From Mycobacterium sp. 3519A (GTDB taxonomy: Bacteria > Actinomycetota > Actinomycetes > Mycobacteriales > Mycobacteriaceae): a stretch of DNA of 64,000 nucleotides. Under the pieces are notes generated by a model. The model did no database searches, was not told the DNA's origin, and worked only from the letters and a program-made list of their open reading frames with translations. The stretch is taken from NCBI RefSeq assembly GCF_900240945.1, contig NZ_OESG01000013.1, forward strand, positions 2,689,622 to 2,753,621. Direction: 5' to 3'. Both the position numbers and the translations under genes were made by a program. Shown here in pieces: positions 19,375 through 28,011 of this stretch. How positions within the stretch are numbered: position 1 is the first letter of the stretch; every line of letters begins with the position of its first letter.

Positions 19375-19387
19375 CGTCCAGCACCTC

Positions 19388-19507
19388 TCAGAGGGTCGAT
19401 TCGCGGCGTTGGTGGCCGCGGCCTTCGACGCGCACGAGAAACGCTTGCAGACATCTCTGCGGCCCGTCCAATACCAATTCGGTTGCGCCGCCATACCCGT
19501 CGAGCAT
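19388..19507 (-). pseudogene. Short remnant, possibly of a DUF4873-like protein
   Basis: 39 codons from ATG 19507 (MLDGYGGATELVLDGPQRCLQ, in part) to TGA 19388. The G-Y-x-G-x-A-x-L-x-x-D-G pattern resembles the start of DUF4873 domains found with mycobacterial monooxygenases, but the frame ends long before a full domain. It lies just upstream of the frameshifted hydrolase. Weak evidence only. Confidence 0.3.
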
Positions 19508-19567
19508 CTTGCCGGATGCGTCGTCGGAATCCAGCGACTTTTACCGGTAGCTGACAGCATGTATGTG

Positions 19568-19586
19568 ATAGCGGTAGTTACGCTAT
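19568..19586. promoter_or_regulatory. Operator-like inverted repeat ATAGCG-N7-CGCTAT
   Basis: A perfect 6-bp inverted repeat with a 7-base spacer, upstream of the TetR gene (start 19635) and facing the degraded hydrolase on the other strand. Its position suits an autoregulatory TetR operator. The TetR gene has a GAGGAG ribosome binding site. Confidence 0.4.
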
Positions 19587-19634
19587 GGAGGTAGGCTCAT
19601 ACAGTTCTTTTGAGGGTGTTGTAAACGAGGAGTT

Positions 19635-20234
19635 ATGCGGTATCCCCCGGACCAGAAGGTCAAGGCACGCGCCGCGCTGGTGCGCGCCGGCACGCGTTCG
19701 ATGAACGAGGCCGGCTTCAACGGGATCGGCGTGGAAGGGCTCGCGGCGGCAGCCGGCGTCACGTCAGGAGCTTTCTACTCGAACTTCGCGAACAAGGAAG
19801 AGATGCTCGAGGCGATCGTCTGTACCGCTGGTGAGTCATTTCTCGCCGACACGGAGACGAGCGCGAAGACCGAGTGGCGGTCGCAGCTGAAGAAGTTCAT
19901 TGCGGAGTACCTCAGTGACGATCACGTGACGAACCCGGGCGACGGTTGTGTGATTCCCGCCTTGAGCGCGGATGTGGCTCGAGCGAGTGCACGTACCCGT
20001 AAGGCGTGCGAGGACAGGATGTCTGTGTTGGTAGACCGAATGGCAGACACGCTCGATGGCACCCGCGCCGACCGAAAGCGGCGGGCCTGGATCATTGTTT
20101 CCGTGCTGGTAGGAGCGGTCTCGGTGGCACGCGCCATGTCTGACACCGCGATGCAGACCGAAGTGATCGCCGCTGCGCACAAGGCAACCGATCGACTTGT
20201 CTCGGAGCCGGCGAACCGCGGACCGACGGCTTAG
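19635..20234 (+). CDS. TetR/AcrR family regulator
   Basis: 199 aa. The N-terminal helix-turn-helix covers residues about 10-56 (VEGLAAAAGVTSGAFYSNFANKEEML in part), and the C-terminal half has the conserved-Cys pattern GDGCVIPAL near residue 100, as in TetR proteins next to oxidoreductases. The ATG at 19635 follows ACGAGGAGTT. It lies between a degraded hydrolase on one side and the three-gene esterase/methyltransferase operon, which points toward it, on the other. It may regulate the esterase operon or have lost its partner. Confidence 0.88.
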   Translation: MRYPPDQKVKARAALVRAGTRSMNEAGFNGIGVEGLAAAAGVTSGAFYSNFANKEEMLEAIVCTAGESFLADTETSAKTEWRSQLKKFIAEYLSDDHVTNPGDGCVIPALSADVARASARTRKACEDRMSVLVDRMADTLDGTRADRKRRAWIIVSVLVGAVSVARAMSDTAMQTEVIAAAHKATDRLVSEPANRGPTA

Positions 20235-20261
20235 CCGCTCCGCGCGACTGATCCGTCGATC

Positions 20262-21053
20262 TCAGAAACCTCGATCGGCCAGCCAAGTTTCGATGTAACC
20301 GGCGACGGCCCTCCACTGGGGTTCGAGCATCAATTCGTGGCCGGCGCCGGGGAAAAGGACGGGTTGTGTTCCGTAAGCTGCGGCGGTCCGACGTACATGG
20401 CGGGGTGGATAAACCTGGTCGCACTCTCCGCCGACGACGAGCATCTGGGTGTGAATCTTCTTGGTGTCGACGAGGTCGCCGACCACCGTATCGAACATCA
20501 TCGCCCGTGTGCTGTCGGGTTGGATACGCGTGGCGAACGCATCGACCAGGCTGGCCGGTACGTCGGCGCCGAAGAACAACTCTCGGACGCCTGCGGGGCT
20601 GCCGCACAGGTGCCGTGGTTGGGCGGTGAGTGCGAATTTCGTTGAGCGCCAAGGGTGACGACGTATGCTGCGGAACAAGGAACCCAGCTGGCCGCCGCGC
20701 GGTGGGGTCGAAGCCATCAGCACCGCGGCGGGTGCCTCGTGACTCTCCAGGTATTTCTGCACCACAAAGCCGCCGATGGAATGACCCACCAGGATCGGTG
20801 GCGACGGAAGCGTCTCGACCACAGCAGCGACATCGGTGACATAGTCGCGAATCGAACACAGCCGTAGCGGTTTACCCAACGCGCTCTTCCCGTGCCCACG
20901 GAGGCTGGGCGCCAGTACGCGAAACCCACGGTCTACAAAGAAGTCGACGAAGTTGTCCTCCCAACACCAATTCGCATGCCAGGCTCCGTGCACTAAAACC
21001 AATGGGTGCCTGCGGGTATGGCCTTCGCCTCCGCGATCGATCACCTCGAGCAT
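20262..21053 (-). CDS. Alpha/beta hydrolase
   Basis: 263 aa alpha/beta hydrolase fold: oxyanion HGAWHANWCWE (near residue 21), LRGHGKS, nucleophile elbow GHSIGG (Ser about residue 92), late acid in GGECDQVYPP and His in GAGHELMLE. It resembles esterases of the salicylate-esterase/haloalkane-dehalogenase-like superfamily; the substrate is unknown. Its start lies inside the last 13 bases of the upstream methyltransferase gene, so it is the third gene of an operon esterase-methyltransferase-hydrolase. Confidence 0.85.
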   Translation of the reverse strand: MLEVIDRGGEGHTRRHPLVLVHGAWHANWCWEDNFVDFFVDRGFRVLAPSLRGHGKSALGKPLRLCSIRDYVTDVAAVVETLPSPPILVGHSIGGFVVQKYLESHEAPAAVLMASTPPRGGQLGSLFRSIRRHPWRSTKFALTAQPRHLCGSPAGVRELFFGADVPASLVDAFATRIQPDSTRAMMFDTVVGDLVDTKKIHTQMLVVGGECDQVYPPRHVRRTAAAYGTQPVLFPGAGHELMLEPQWRAVAGYIETWLADRGF

Positions 21054-21883
21054 GCCCGGGTCCCGTTCTCATTCCGAGCCCAAGCGCATGTCTGCGGAAC
21101 GAACTCGAGTTGACTGCTCGATGCAATCGCCGCGTGCCGTAGCCGCTCCGACAAGGTGTCGATCTGAACCTGGTCGGCGGTCACTGCACCTGCCGCGATC
21201 ATGTGGGGGAGGACCTCGCGAGCCAGATCCACCATCCATGTCAAGAACACCGAGTCCTCGCCGCTCTCGACAAGCGTCTGAGAGAACATCTGCGGCGCAG
21301 GCAGCCCGGCGTTGACGAACACCTCGACGAACCGTCCACCGACATCGAATGCCGTGCCTTGTCGGGTGAGGGTGTAGGTCACCGCGTCGTAGATCTCGTG
21401 CAACAGCGGGATCCGTGGACTCGACTGAATGCCGCGCGTGACGTCCATCTCGTGAAGGGCGATGACGCCACCGGTTCTCACCAGTCGACGGGTAGCCCGC
21501 AAGAAGGCAGCGGGATCCGCCTGGTGGATCAGCACGTATCGGCATACCGCGGCGTCGAAATCTGCCGGACCGACGTATGTCTCGAGGTCACACCGGATGA
21601 ACTCGACGTTGCTCTGGCCGAGATGGCGGAATCGCTCTCGAGCGATATCGAGAGCAGCCTCGCTGCGATCGATGCCGACCACACTGCCCGTCGGTCCGAC
21701 CAGGTCTGCGATCAGTAGCGAAACATCACCTGGCCCGCAGCCGATGTCGAGCACACGCATGCCGGGCTCGATACCGGCTGCCACCAGCAGTCGTTCCGTG
21801 ATGGGCCGCAACATCTCCGCTTGCCGCATGAGACGGTCGATCTCGGGGTGGGAATGGCCCAGTACGTAATTCTGGTTCGCCAT
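21041..21883 (-). CDS. Class I SAM-dependent methyltransferase
   Basis: 280 aa from ATG 21883 (MANQNYVLGHSHPEIDRL). SAM motif I is VLDIGCGPGDVSLLIADLVG (residues 43-62), the acidic loop GIDRSE follows near 70, and motif II/III segments are present (FDAAVCRYVLIHQADP). The longer open frame upstream of 21883 has no protein-like sequence. The gene starts 8 bp after the fold-3 esterase and overlaps the next hydrolase, so it is the central gene of a three-gene operon. The methyl acceptor cannot be read. Confidence 0.85.
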   Translation of the reverse strand: MANQNYVLGHSHPEIDRLMRQAEMLRPITERLLVAAGIEPGMRVLDIGCGPGDVSLLIADLVGPTGSVVGIDRSEAALDIARERFRHLGQSNVEFIRCDLETYVGPADFDAAVCRYVLIHQADPAAFLRATRRLVRTGGVIALHEMDVTRGIQSSPRIPLLHEIYDAVTYTLTRQGTAFDVGGRFVEVFVNAGLPAPQMFSQTLVESGEDSVFLTWMVDLAREVLPHMIAAGAVTADQVQIDTLSERLRHAAIASSSQLEFVPQTCAWARNENGTRACSR

Positions 21884-21891
21884 TATTCGGC

Positions 21892-22815
21892 TCAAGCGAC
21901 GGCTGAGCGGAGTCCGAGGCTGGACCGCAGCCAGCTTCCCATTTCGTCGATCGCCAGATCGACTTCGGGAACGCGGCCCGCGCCCATGATGAACGAGTGC
22001 TGACCTTCGTCGACCTGCCGCAGTACGACGTCGACTCCGGCCTCCTTCGCCCGTGCCGACAAGGCGACGGCGTCGGACGCCAGCAGTTCGAATTCGCCGT
22101 AATAGATGGCGGTGCTTGGCAACCCGGACAACGAGGCGGACAGCAGATTCACCTGTGGATCCGTCCATGCCACGCCCGTCCCATCGAGCCAGCACGACCG
22201 GAAGAGCTCCATCAGATCGCGGTTGAGGAGCATGTCCAAATGGGCGTTGTCCTTGATCGATGCGCCTGACAGCGTGACATCGGCCCAAGGGGAGATCGAC
22301 AGGATTGCCCCCGGCAAGGCCTCACCGGCGTCCCGCAAGCGCAGCGCCAGCGCGAACGCGAGATAGCCGCCGATCGAATGGCCGACACTGGCGATCCTGG
22401 GGGGCTGGTAGCCCTGCTCCAACAGCCAGTGGTAGGCGTTGACGACGTCCTCGACCTGTGCCGGGTACTTGTGCTCGGGTGACCGTCGAAAGTTCAGCAC
22501 CAACGAGCGGGCGCCCGCCGCTTTCGCAAGGTGCGCAGCCGCTTTTCGGTCGGAATGCATTGACATGAGCACACTTCCGCCCATGTGGGTGTGCAACAAC
22601 ACGGCGTCCGGTGCGCTGTCGGTGGGAATGCACCACAACGCTTCGACGCCACCGGCATCGACCTCCGCATAGGTGACCCCCTCGGGCTCCCTGCTCGCTT
22701 GATGGATGCTTTCAGCGGCGTGGCGCACTGCCGTCAAGGGAGAGTCCGGGGTCGTCGAATTGCGGCTGAGGCTCGCAAGGAAATTCGCGAACTCCGTTGC
22801 CTGCTGACTTGCCAT
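21892..22815 (-). CDS. Hormone-sensitive-lipase-type (fold-3) esterase
   Basis: 307 aa from ATG 22815, which has AAAGGA about 10 bases upstream; the frame extends 9 codons further. HSL-family features: HTHMGG oxyanion loop (a variant of HGGG, near residue 75), GHSIGGYLAF nucleophile elbow (Ser about 146), late Asp region and His in DEGQHSFIMG. It is likely a carboxylesterase on short or medium acyl esters. It is the first gene of the operon with the methyltransferase and second hydrolase. Confidence 0.88.
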   Translation of the reverse strand: MASQQATEFANFLASLSRNSTTPDSPLTAVRHAAESIHQASREPEGVTYAEVDAGGVEALWCIPTDSAPDAVLLHTHMGGSVLMSMHSDRKAAAHLAKAAGARSLVLNFRRSPEHKYPAQVEDVVNAYHWLLEQGYQPPRIASVGHSIGGYLAFALALRLRDAGEALPGAILSISPWADVTLSGASIKDNAHLDMLLNRDLMELFRSCWLDGTGVAWTDPQVNLLSASLSGLPSTAIYYGEFELLASDAVALSARAKEAGVDVVLRQVDEGQHSFIMGAGRVPEVDLAIDEMGSWLRSSLGLRSAVA

Positions 22816-22929
22816 CGAGGGGTCCTTTCCCGGGCGCGGCACGCTGCCGCTGCGTCGTAGAGTAACGAGCGTAATCCTAAAAGCGACGATGGTCGCGCCA
22901 TCAAGTCAAGCCGAAGGGAACTCACAAGA

Positions 22930-22954
22930 TCCCGTCACCTTCGGTCTGACGGGA
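22930..22954 (-). terminator. Hairpin downstream of the MTA/SAH nucleosidase gene
   Basis: TCCCGTCA-9 bases-TGACGGGA, a perfect 8-bp stem with a loop containing TTCGG, 18 bp after the nucleosidase stop. It has no strong U tract, which is common in mycobacteria. It separates mgtC-mtn from the esterase operon. Confidence 0.5.
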
Positions 22955-22972
22955 CTGTCGGTGAGTTGACGC

Positions 22973-23689
22973 CTACAGCACCGGCAGCAGGCGCTGCAGA
23001 ATCGCCGCCGAGGACTGCGCTGCGCGGTCGACGAACGCGGTGAAATCGAAGAGCGCGTCGCCGCCTGCGAGGTCGGACAGCGCACGGATGACCAGCCACG
23101 GAATGGCGAACGCCTCACAGACCTGAGCCACTGCGCCACCTTCCATCTCGACTGCCTTACCGCCGAACTCGGTCAGCAACCGTTGCCGCGTGGTTTCGCA
23201 GTTCAGGTATTGATCACCGGACAGCACTGTGCCGTAACTGATTTGGTCGGTTATCGACAGATCCGCCAAACGTTGCTTGACGCGGTCGAGCAGTGCGGCG
23301 TCGACTCGATAGCCCAGACGGTCCGTCGGGTTGATGACGGGCGCGTACCCGGGTTGGTAGGTCTGCACTCGCTCGTTTTCAAGCAACCCGGCATCGTGCT
23401 GAATGACGTAATCCGCGATGACGATGTCTCCGATGGCCAGTCGGGGATCGAGTCCGCCCGCCACGCCCGAGAAAACGACGGTGCGGCAGGCAAACCGGTC
23501 CGCCAGCAGGGTGGTGACAAGCGCGGCATTGACCTTGCCCATTCCCGACCCCGCCAGCACCACTTCATGTCCGTCGATGGTGCCGGTGTCGAAGACGGTG
23601 TGCGCAATGTGTTCGCTTTGCGGGTCGGTCAGGACCGCGCGGAGGTGGGCGAGTTCTTGGGGTATGGCGCAGATCAGACCAATGGGCAC
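22973..23689 (-). CDS. mtn: 5'-methylthioadenosine/S-adenosylhomocysteine nucleosidase
   Basis: 238 aa, Mtn/Pfs family: [10 protein letters not shown] at the N-terminus, [10 protein letters not shown] near residue 73, and [11 protein letters not shown] plus [10 protein letters not shown] near 180-205, which hold the catalytic Glu and Asp. It cleaves adenine from MTA and SAH in methionine salvage and methyl-cycle recycling. It follows mgtC by 9 bp on the same strand. Two methyltransferases nearby (21041 and 26007) would produce SAH, although no direct link is shown. Confidence 0.93.
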   Translation of the reverse strand: MPIGLICAIPQELAHLRAVLTDPQSEHIAHTVFDTGTIDGHEVVLAGSGMGKVNAALVTTLLADRFACRTVVFSGVAGGLDPRLAIGDIVIADYVIQHDAGLLENERVQTYQPGYAPVINPTDRLGYRVDAALLDRVKQRLADLSITDQISYGTVLSGDQYLNCETTRQRLLTEFGGKAVEMEGGAVAQVCEAFAIPWLVIRALSDLAGGDALFDFTAFVDRAAQSSAAILQRLLPVL

Positions 23690-23698
23690 ATGATCAAT

Positions 23699-24427
23699 CT
23701 AGTCGGGTTCGTCGTCGAGTTGGCGGATCGAGGTCACGCCTTCGATGCCGGCCAGTACCGTTGGCGCCGCCAGAATGCCCCTGCCGGACAGGGTCAGCAG
23801 GACACCGGCGCTGCCCGCGGCGACCCGCTCGCCCGTGGTGTCGGTGGCAAGCTCGGTGAGTTGCCACTGGCGGCGGTCGCACGCCTGCAACAACTTGCTC
23901 ATCACGCCGCGCCCTTCGTCGTAGGTGACGTGCATGGTGACCGAGCCGGCCAACCGCGCTGACAACCGCTTGGCCAACGGCATGAACCCGACGATGATGA
24001 GGAAGTGCATCGCGGTCACGGTGACCGCCAGCAGCAGCAAGCCGGAGCCTGCCGCCATCCCGATGGCAGCGGACTCCCAGACTGCTGCCGCGGTGGTGAG
24101 GCCGTGCACGGAGCCGCGCCGGAAGATGATGATGCCCGCGCCGAGAAAGCCTATGCCGGAAACTATTTGGGCTGCCACCCGGGACGGGTCGACGACCACC
24201 AGGCCGTCCTGCAGCACATCTGTGAATCCGTACTTGCTGACCAGCAGGATCAGAGCGGCCGCGGTTCCGACGATGGTCTGGGTGCGCACGCCGGCGCTCT
24301 TGCCCTGGATCTCGCGTTCCAGGCCGATCAACGAGGTGAGGCCGAAGGCGACGAACAATTCCACGATTTGTCGTGTGCCTTGTCCGGGGCCGCCGAAGAA
24401 CGGCGGATCGGCCAGCAGAAGGTTCAT
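23699..24427 (-). CDS. mgtC: MgtC/SapB family membrane protein
   Basis: 242 aa. The N-terminal membrane domain has about five hydrophobic segments and the family signature LTSLIGLEREIQGKSAGVRT (near residue 30) and GIGFLGAGIIIFR (near 90). A soluble C-terminal ACT-like domain (residues about 160-240) is present, as in mycobacterial MgtC (Rv1811). MgtC proteins support growth in low Mg2+ and inside macrophages by modulating ATP synthase and phosphate uptake. It forms an operon with the nucleosidase. Confidence 0.9.
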   Translation of the reverse strand: MNLLLADPPFFGGPGQGTRQIVELFVAFGLTSLIGLEREIQGKSAGVRTQTIVGTAAALILLVSKYGFTDVLQDGLVVVDPSRVAAQIVSGIGFLGAGIIIFRRGSVHGLTTAAAVWESAAIGMAAGSGLLLLAVTVTAMHFLIIVGFMPLAKRLSARLAGSVTMHVTYDEGRGVMSKLLQACDRRQWQLTELATDTTGERVAAGSAGVLLTLSGRGILAAPTVLAGIEGVTSIRQLDDEPD

Positions 24428-24487
24428 CGGCGCGCCTCGCGTCGGGCGTAGGAAATCATGCCCGATTTTTGCATCCGCCTGCCGCGC

Positions 24488-25102
24488 TCAGCGCAGCAAT
24501 TGCATGCTCTCCACCACCGTGTTGTTGAACTCGGTCGGCCGCTGTTCGTAGATCGCGATGTCGGAATCCGGCAGCAACCACGCCTGGTGGATCTGCGTCG
24601 TCGTGAATTCGTCCGGACAGTTCGCCCGCCACACGCGGTAGTCGGCGGTGCGATCGCCCATCTTGCGGCGGGGCGTGCCGTCACCGGTTTGCGCGGTGAT
24701 GTCCTCGACGCTGGCCGCGGGATGCGGCGGGTCGCCGTGGTGGTAGCAAGCGGTCTCGGCGGGCGGCTGCAAGTCCTCGATCGTGCCTTCGAATGCGACG
24801 TCGAACCGCAGCGGTATATCCAGGTTGCCGCCGGCGGCGTAGCCGATCAGACCCCGCGTTGCGGGGGCATCCGAGTCCTCGATGACAGACCACTGCTCGG
24901 GCAGCGTGGCCCGGAGAATCTCAGCGCCGCCGGTGAATTCGGGGTTCGGAATGACTACTGAATACGTCCCGGGGCCACCGGGGTAGGAGGGTTCCGCCGA
25001 GGCCGTCGCCATTGTCGGGTCGTCCGCACATCCTGCACTCAGTGCGACTGCCACCGCGGCGGTGCCCATCATCGACACCTTTGTCGGCATATTCACCACC
25101 AT
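24488..25102 (-). CDS. Putative lipoprotein
   Basis: 204 aa from ATG 25102; ATG 25090 is an alternative. A signal peptide with a good lipobox LSAGC (Cys about residue 25) is followed by a low-complexity linker and a mature domain with three Cys (AETACYHHG, RANCPDE). The frame extends 26 codons further upstream, but that extension would bury the signal peptide. The ending EFNNTVVESMQLL is typical of small actinobacterial lipoproteins. No function recognised. It is divergent from the DUF899 gene. Confidence 0.7.
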   Translation of the reverse strand: MVVNMPTKVSMMGTAAVAVALSAGCADDPTMATASAEPSYPGGPGTYSVVIPNPEFTGGAEILRATLPEQWSVIEDSDAPATRGLIGYAAGGNLDIPLRFDVAFEGTIEDLQPPAETACYHHGDPPHPAASVEDITAQTGDGTPRRKMGDRTADYRVWRANCPDEFTTTQIHQAWLLPDSDIAIYEQRPTEFNNTVVESMQLLR

Positions 25103-25197
25103 AGACACGTCTTCGCCGCTGACAAGTCCAGTGCGCGATGACTTTCGAGCCTCCGCGGAGTCCATATTCGTGAGGCTCAACCGTGAGGAGAATGACC

Positions 25198-25956
25198 ATG
25201 CCCGTTACCCCTGCCGCCTACCCCGAGGTCACCACGCGGGAGGACTGGGTCGCCGCCCGCAAGAAACTGCTGGCCCGCGAGCGCGAGGTGACCCATCTGC
25301 GCGACGCGGTCAACGCCGAGCGCCGCAGGCTGCCGATGGTGAAGGTCGAGAAGGACTACGCGTTCGAGGGGCCGGACGGCGAATTGCGCCTCATCGACAT
25401 GTTCGACGGCAGGCCGCAACTCTACATTCATCACTTCATGTGGATCGACGCGATCGACAAGGGTTGCCCCAGTTGCACCATGGCCGCCGATCTCACCTTC
25501 ACCGAACGCGACCGCGCGCTGCTCGACGCCAAGGGAGTCACGTTCGCCGCGGTGTCGAGGGCGCCGTACGCCAGCATCGCGCGCTACAAGGCCGAGCACG
25601 ACTGGACATTCGACTGGTATTCATCTCGTGACAACGATTTCACCTACGACTACCACGTCACGCTCGATCCGCAGCGCGCGCCGATCGAGTACAACTACAT
25701 GTCCGTCGACGAGTTGCACGACGCAGGATTCGACGACGGCGCGCTGCGCGGAGACTGGCCTGGCGCCAGCGTCTTTCTTCGCCGCGGCGACGAGGTGTTC
25801 CACACTTACTCGGCGTACGCCCGCGGACTCGACCATTCGGCGCCGGGCTATCCGTTCCTCGATCTGACGCCGTACGGCAGGCAGGAAACCTGGGAAGACT
25901 CACCTGTCGGGTGGCCGCAGGGCGGCGATGCCGTCGGCGTGCCGATGACGGACTAG
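25198..25956 (+). CDS. DUF899 family thioredoxin-like protein
   Basis: 252 aa from ATG 25198, eight bases after GAGGAG; an ATG two codons earlier is also possible. DUF899 proteins have a thioredoxin-like fold; here VEKDYAFEGPDGELRLIDMF and the motif DKGCPSCTM (CxxC, near residue 95) are clear. The CPSC pair could be redox active. C-terminal LDLTPYGRQETWEDSPVGWPQ is family-typical. The biological role of DUF899 is not established. Confidence 0.85.
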   Translation: MPVTPAAYPEVTTREDWVAARKKLLAREREVTHLRDAVNAERRRLPMVKVEKDYAFEGPDGELRLIDMFDGRPQLYIHHFMWIDAIDKGCPSCTMAADLTFTERDRALLDAKGVTFAAVSRAPYASIARYKAEHDWTFDWYSSRDNDFTYDYHVTLDPQRAPIEYNYMSVDELHDAGFDDGALRGDWPGASVFLRRGDEVFHTYSAYARGLDHSAPGYPFLDLTPYGRQETWEDSPVGWPQGGDAVGVPMTD

Positions 25957-26006
25957 ATACCGAATAGTCGTGCGCGGCCGCCGCGGCTTACCTAACGTTT
26001 GCACCG

Positions 26007-27050
26007 ATGGACAATCCAGGAGTTCGCTCGGTCAACCCTTCGATTCGCGACGCGATGACCCGGCGACTGCACCGACGGTCGGTCGTCGACGGAAAGATCA
26101 CCCTGCCCGCCGTTCCCGGCATGATCGAGCAGTACGTATCGCTGTGCGAGACGCTGTTCGCGACGCTGGGCCGGCCGTTCACGGCCGAGCAGATGGCCCA
26201 CGTCCGGGAAGTCCTCGAGGGCCAACTCGCGGAGGCATACGCCAATTCGCCGCGATCCAACATCGTGATCACCTACGACGCGCCCGTCGGGACCGTGCTC
26301 AACTATCACGTCAGGGCCGAATGGTGGACGGTCGAGGGTGCCTACGAGAACTGGATCAGCACGCGCAAACCGCCGCTGTTCGGGACCGAACCTGATGCGC
26401 GGGTGTCGGCGCTGGCCGGCCAGGCGCTCGATCCGTCCACGCACCGGGTCCTCGACATCGGTGGCGGCACCGGCCGCAACACGTTGGCCCTCGCCCGGCG
26501 CGGCCATCCGGTCGATGTGGTGGAGATGACCCCGAAGTTCGCCGAGATCATCCGCGCCGAGGCCGCGAAGGAATCACTCGACGTGCGGGTGATCGAACGC
26601 GACATCTTCTCTACCGAGGACGACCTGCGCCGTGACTACAGCCTGATACTGCTTTCCGAAGTGGTATCGGACTTCCGGTCGGCACAGCAGTTGCGCGCGG
26701 TGTTCGAATTGGCCACCCAGTGCCTGGTCGCGGGCGGCCATCTGGTGTTCAACATCTTCCTTGCAAAACCGGGATATACGCCTGACGACGGCGCGCGTGA
26801 GCTCGGGCAGCAGTGCTACACAACGATTTTCACGGTGCAGGAGCTGTCATCGGCGGCGTCCGGTCTACCCCTGCAGCTGGTGTCCGACGACTCCGTCTAC
26901 GAGTACGAGATGACGAATCTGCCGGACGGCGGTTGGCCGCCGACGAGTTGGTACGCGGACTGGGTCAGCGGACGCGACGTATTCGACATGCCGCGTGAGC
27001 AGAGCCCGATCGAGATGCGCTGGCTGGTCTACCAGAAGCCGGCCTGGTAG
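26007..27050 (+). CDS. SAM-dependent methyltransferase
   Basis: 347 aa. The N-terminal helical region (residues 1-120) includes VVDGKITLPAVPGMIEQY, and the Rossmann domain has motif I VLDIGGGTGRNTLALA near residue 148 followed by VEMTPKF and LILLSEVVSDFR. It resembles tellurite-resistance/ubiE-like methyltransferases with an accessory N-terminus. A TAACGT element at 25993-25998 sits 8 bases before the ATG, so the mRNA may be leaderless. The SRPBCC gene starts 6 bp after its stop. Confidence 0.82.
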   Translation: MDNPGVRSVNPSIRDAMTRRLHRRSVVDGKITLPAVPGMIEQYVSLCETLFATLGRPFTAEQMAHVREVLEGQLAEAYANSPRSNIVITYDAPVGTVLNYHVRAEWWTVEGAYENWISTRKPPLFGTEPDARVSALAGQALDPSTHRVLDIGGGTGRNTLALARRGHPVDVVEMTPKFAEIIRAEAAKESLDVRVIERDIFSTEDDLRRDYSLILLSEVVSDFRSAQQLRAVFELATQCLVAGGHLVFNIFLAKPGYTPDDGARELGQQCYTTIFTVQELSSAASGLPLQLVSDDSVYEYEMTNLPDGGWPPTSWYADWVSGRDVFDMPREQSPIEMRWLVYQKPAW

Positions 27051-27056
27051 CCGCGC

Positions 27057-27488
27057 GTGGCCAAACTCGAGTTGTCCCGCGACCTGTCCCTGCCGCCAGA
27101 GGACGCGTGGGCGCATGCCTCCAATCTGGCCGACCTCGGTGACTGGTTGGTCATGCACCAAGGGTGGCGCGGCGAGCTACCGGCCGAACTCGCCATCGGC
27201 GTGACCCTGGTCGGCGTCGCGGCGGCGAAAGGTTTGCGTAACCGCGTCACGTGGACGGTGCGGCAAGTCGATCCGCCGCGGCTACTCGAGATGACCGGCG
27301 AGGGAGTCGGCGGCACGAAGTATGGGCTGCGGATGACGGTCACGCCGACGGCCTCGGGGTCGTCGTTCACGTTCAAGCTCGAACTCGGTGGCAGGCCGCT
27401 GTTCGGGCCGATCGGAGCGGCGGCGGCGCGAGCGGTGAAGGGCGACATCGAGCGGTCGATCCAGCGCTTCGAGGAGTTGTACGGCTGA
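27057..27488 (+). CDS. SRPBCC (START-like) family protein
   Basis: 143 aa, start GTG 27057. The fold is visible as LELSRDLSLPPEDAWAHASNLADLGDW at the N-terminus and a long C-terminal helix (AAARAVKGDIERSIQRFEELYG). These proteins form a hydrophobic cavity that binds lipids or polyketides, or act as polyketide-cyclase-like or stress proteins. It is coupled to the methyltransferase by a 6-bp gap, so the two may act on the same small molecule. That is inference. Confidence 0.82.
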   Translation: MAKLELSRDLSLPPEDAWAHASNLADLGDWLVMHQGWRGELPAELAIGVTLVGVAAAKGLRNRVTWTVRQVDPPRLLEMTGEGVGGTKYGLRMTVTPTASGSSFTFKLELGGRPLFGPIGAAAARAVKGDIERSIQRFEELYG

Positions 27489-27720
27489 CTGCCCGCAGGT
27501 GTTTGCGTGTCGACGTCGTCAATGTGCCGATCCCGTTGCCCGGCAAGCGCCCATAGCCAAAAGCGCTGGCGCTCAGCAACGTTGATGCTATAGCTGCGTA
27601 CGTCTGCGTCAATTTTGCCGGTGAGTTCGTGTCCACAGCGGATACCCAGCGGGCACGAAGGAGATTAGGATGGACCACGGGTCGGATACTCAATTTTGCT
27701 GCACCAGTGGAGAATTGATC
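27489..27720. other. Intergenic region before the His-rich exported protein
   Basis: 232 bp. It contains a small hairpin-forming AGCGC-TG-GCGCT near 27562 that may end the SRPBCC transcript, and two start contexts for the next gene: AAGGAG before ATG 27670 and GGAG before GTG 27721. No other gene is visible. Confidence 0.35.
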
Positions 27721-28011
27721 GTGAGCGTGAAGAGAATCGGGGCCGCAGCGGCGATCGTGTCAGCATTCGCCGTCGCCGCAGTGGGTGCCAGCAGCGGTGT
27801 CGCCAGCGCCGACCAACCGGTGCCGAGCACGCCGGGTATGACGTGGAAACTCGACCATGGCCACGGCCACGGCCACGGCTGGGATTGGGACGACGACGAC
27901 TGGAACGGCCGGTGGGACGGCGGCTGGGCGCCGCCCGCACAGTGCGGCGTGGGGTATTGGGTGCCGCCCGCCGTATCGCAGTGGATACCGCCTGCCGCCT
28001 GGGGTTGCTAG
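27721..28011 (+). CDS. Small exported protein with His/Asp-rich central segment
   Basis: 96 aa from GTG 27721 (GGAG 9 bases upstream); the ATG at 27670, also with a good ribosome binding site, would add 17 residues before the signal peptide. The signal peptide ends near ASA-DQ (residue about 31). The mature part is only about 65 residues: an alternating His-Gly run (HGHGHGHGWDWDDDD) followed by Trp- and Pro-rich sequence with two Cys (QCGVGYWVPP, WGC). The His run next to four Asp suggests divalent metal binding. Its TAG overlaps the stop of the permease gene (CTAG at 28008-28011). Confidence 0.75.
   Translation: MSVKRIGAAAAIVSAFAVAAVGASSGVASADQPVPSTPGMTWKLDHGHGHGHGWDWDDDDWNGRWDGGWAPPAQCGVGYWVPPAVSQWIPPAAWGC

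Noticed and set aside
21884..22288. N-terminal extension of the methyltransferase at 21041-21883
   Set aside because: It lies wholly inside the esterase gene in another frame and is Arg-rich; the methyltransferase N-terminus fits ATG 21883.
22877..22890. GCGAC-GATG-GTCGC repeat upstream of the esterase operon
   Set aside because: Only 5-bp arms made of common GC-rich sequence; too weak to call an operator.
22956..22980. CTGTCGGTG resembling the first half of a PafBC motif
   Set aside because: No TAnnnT follows at 8 bases and no forward gene starts nearby.
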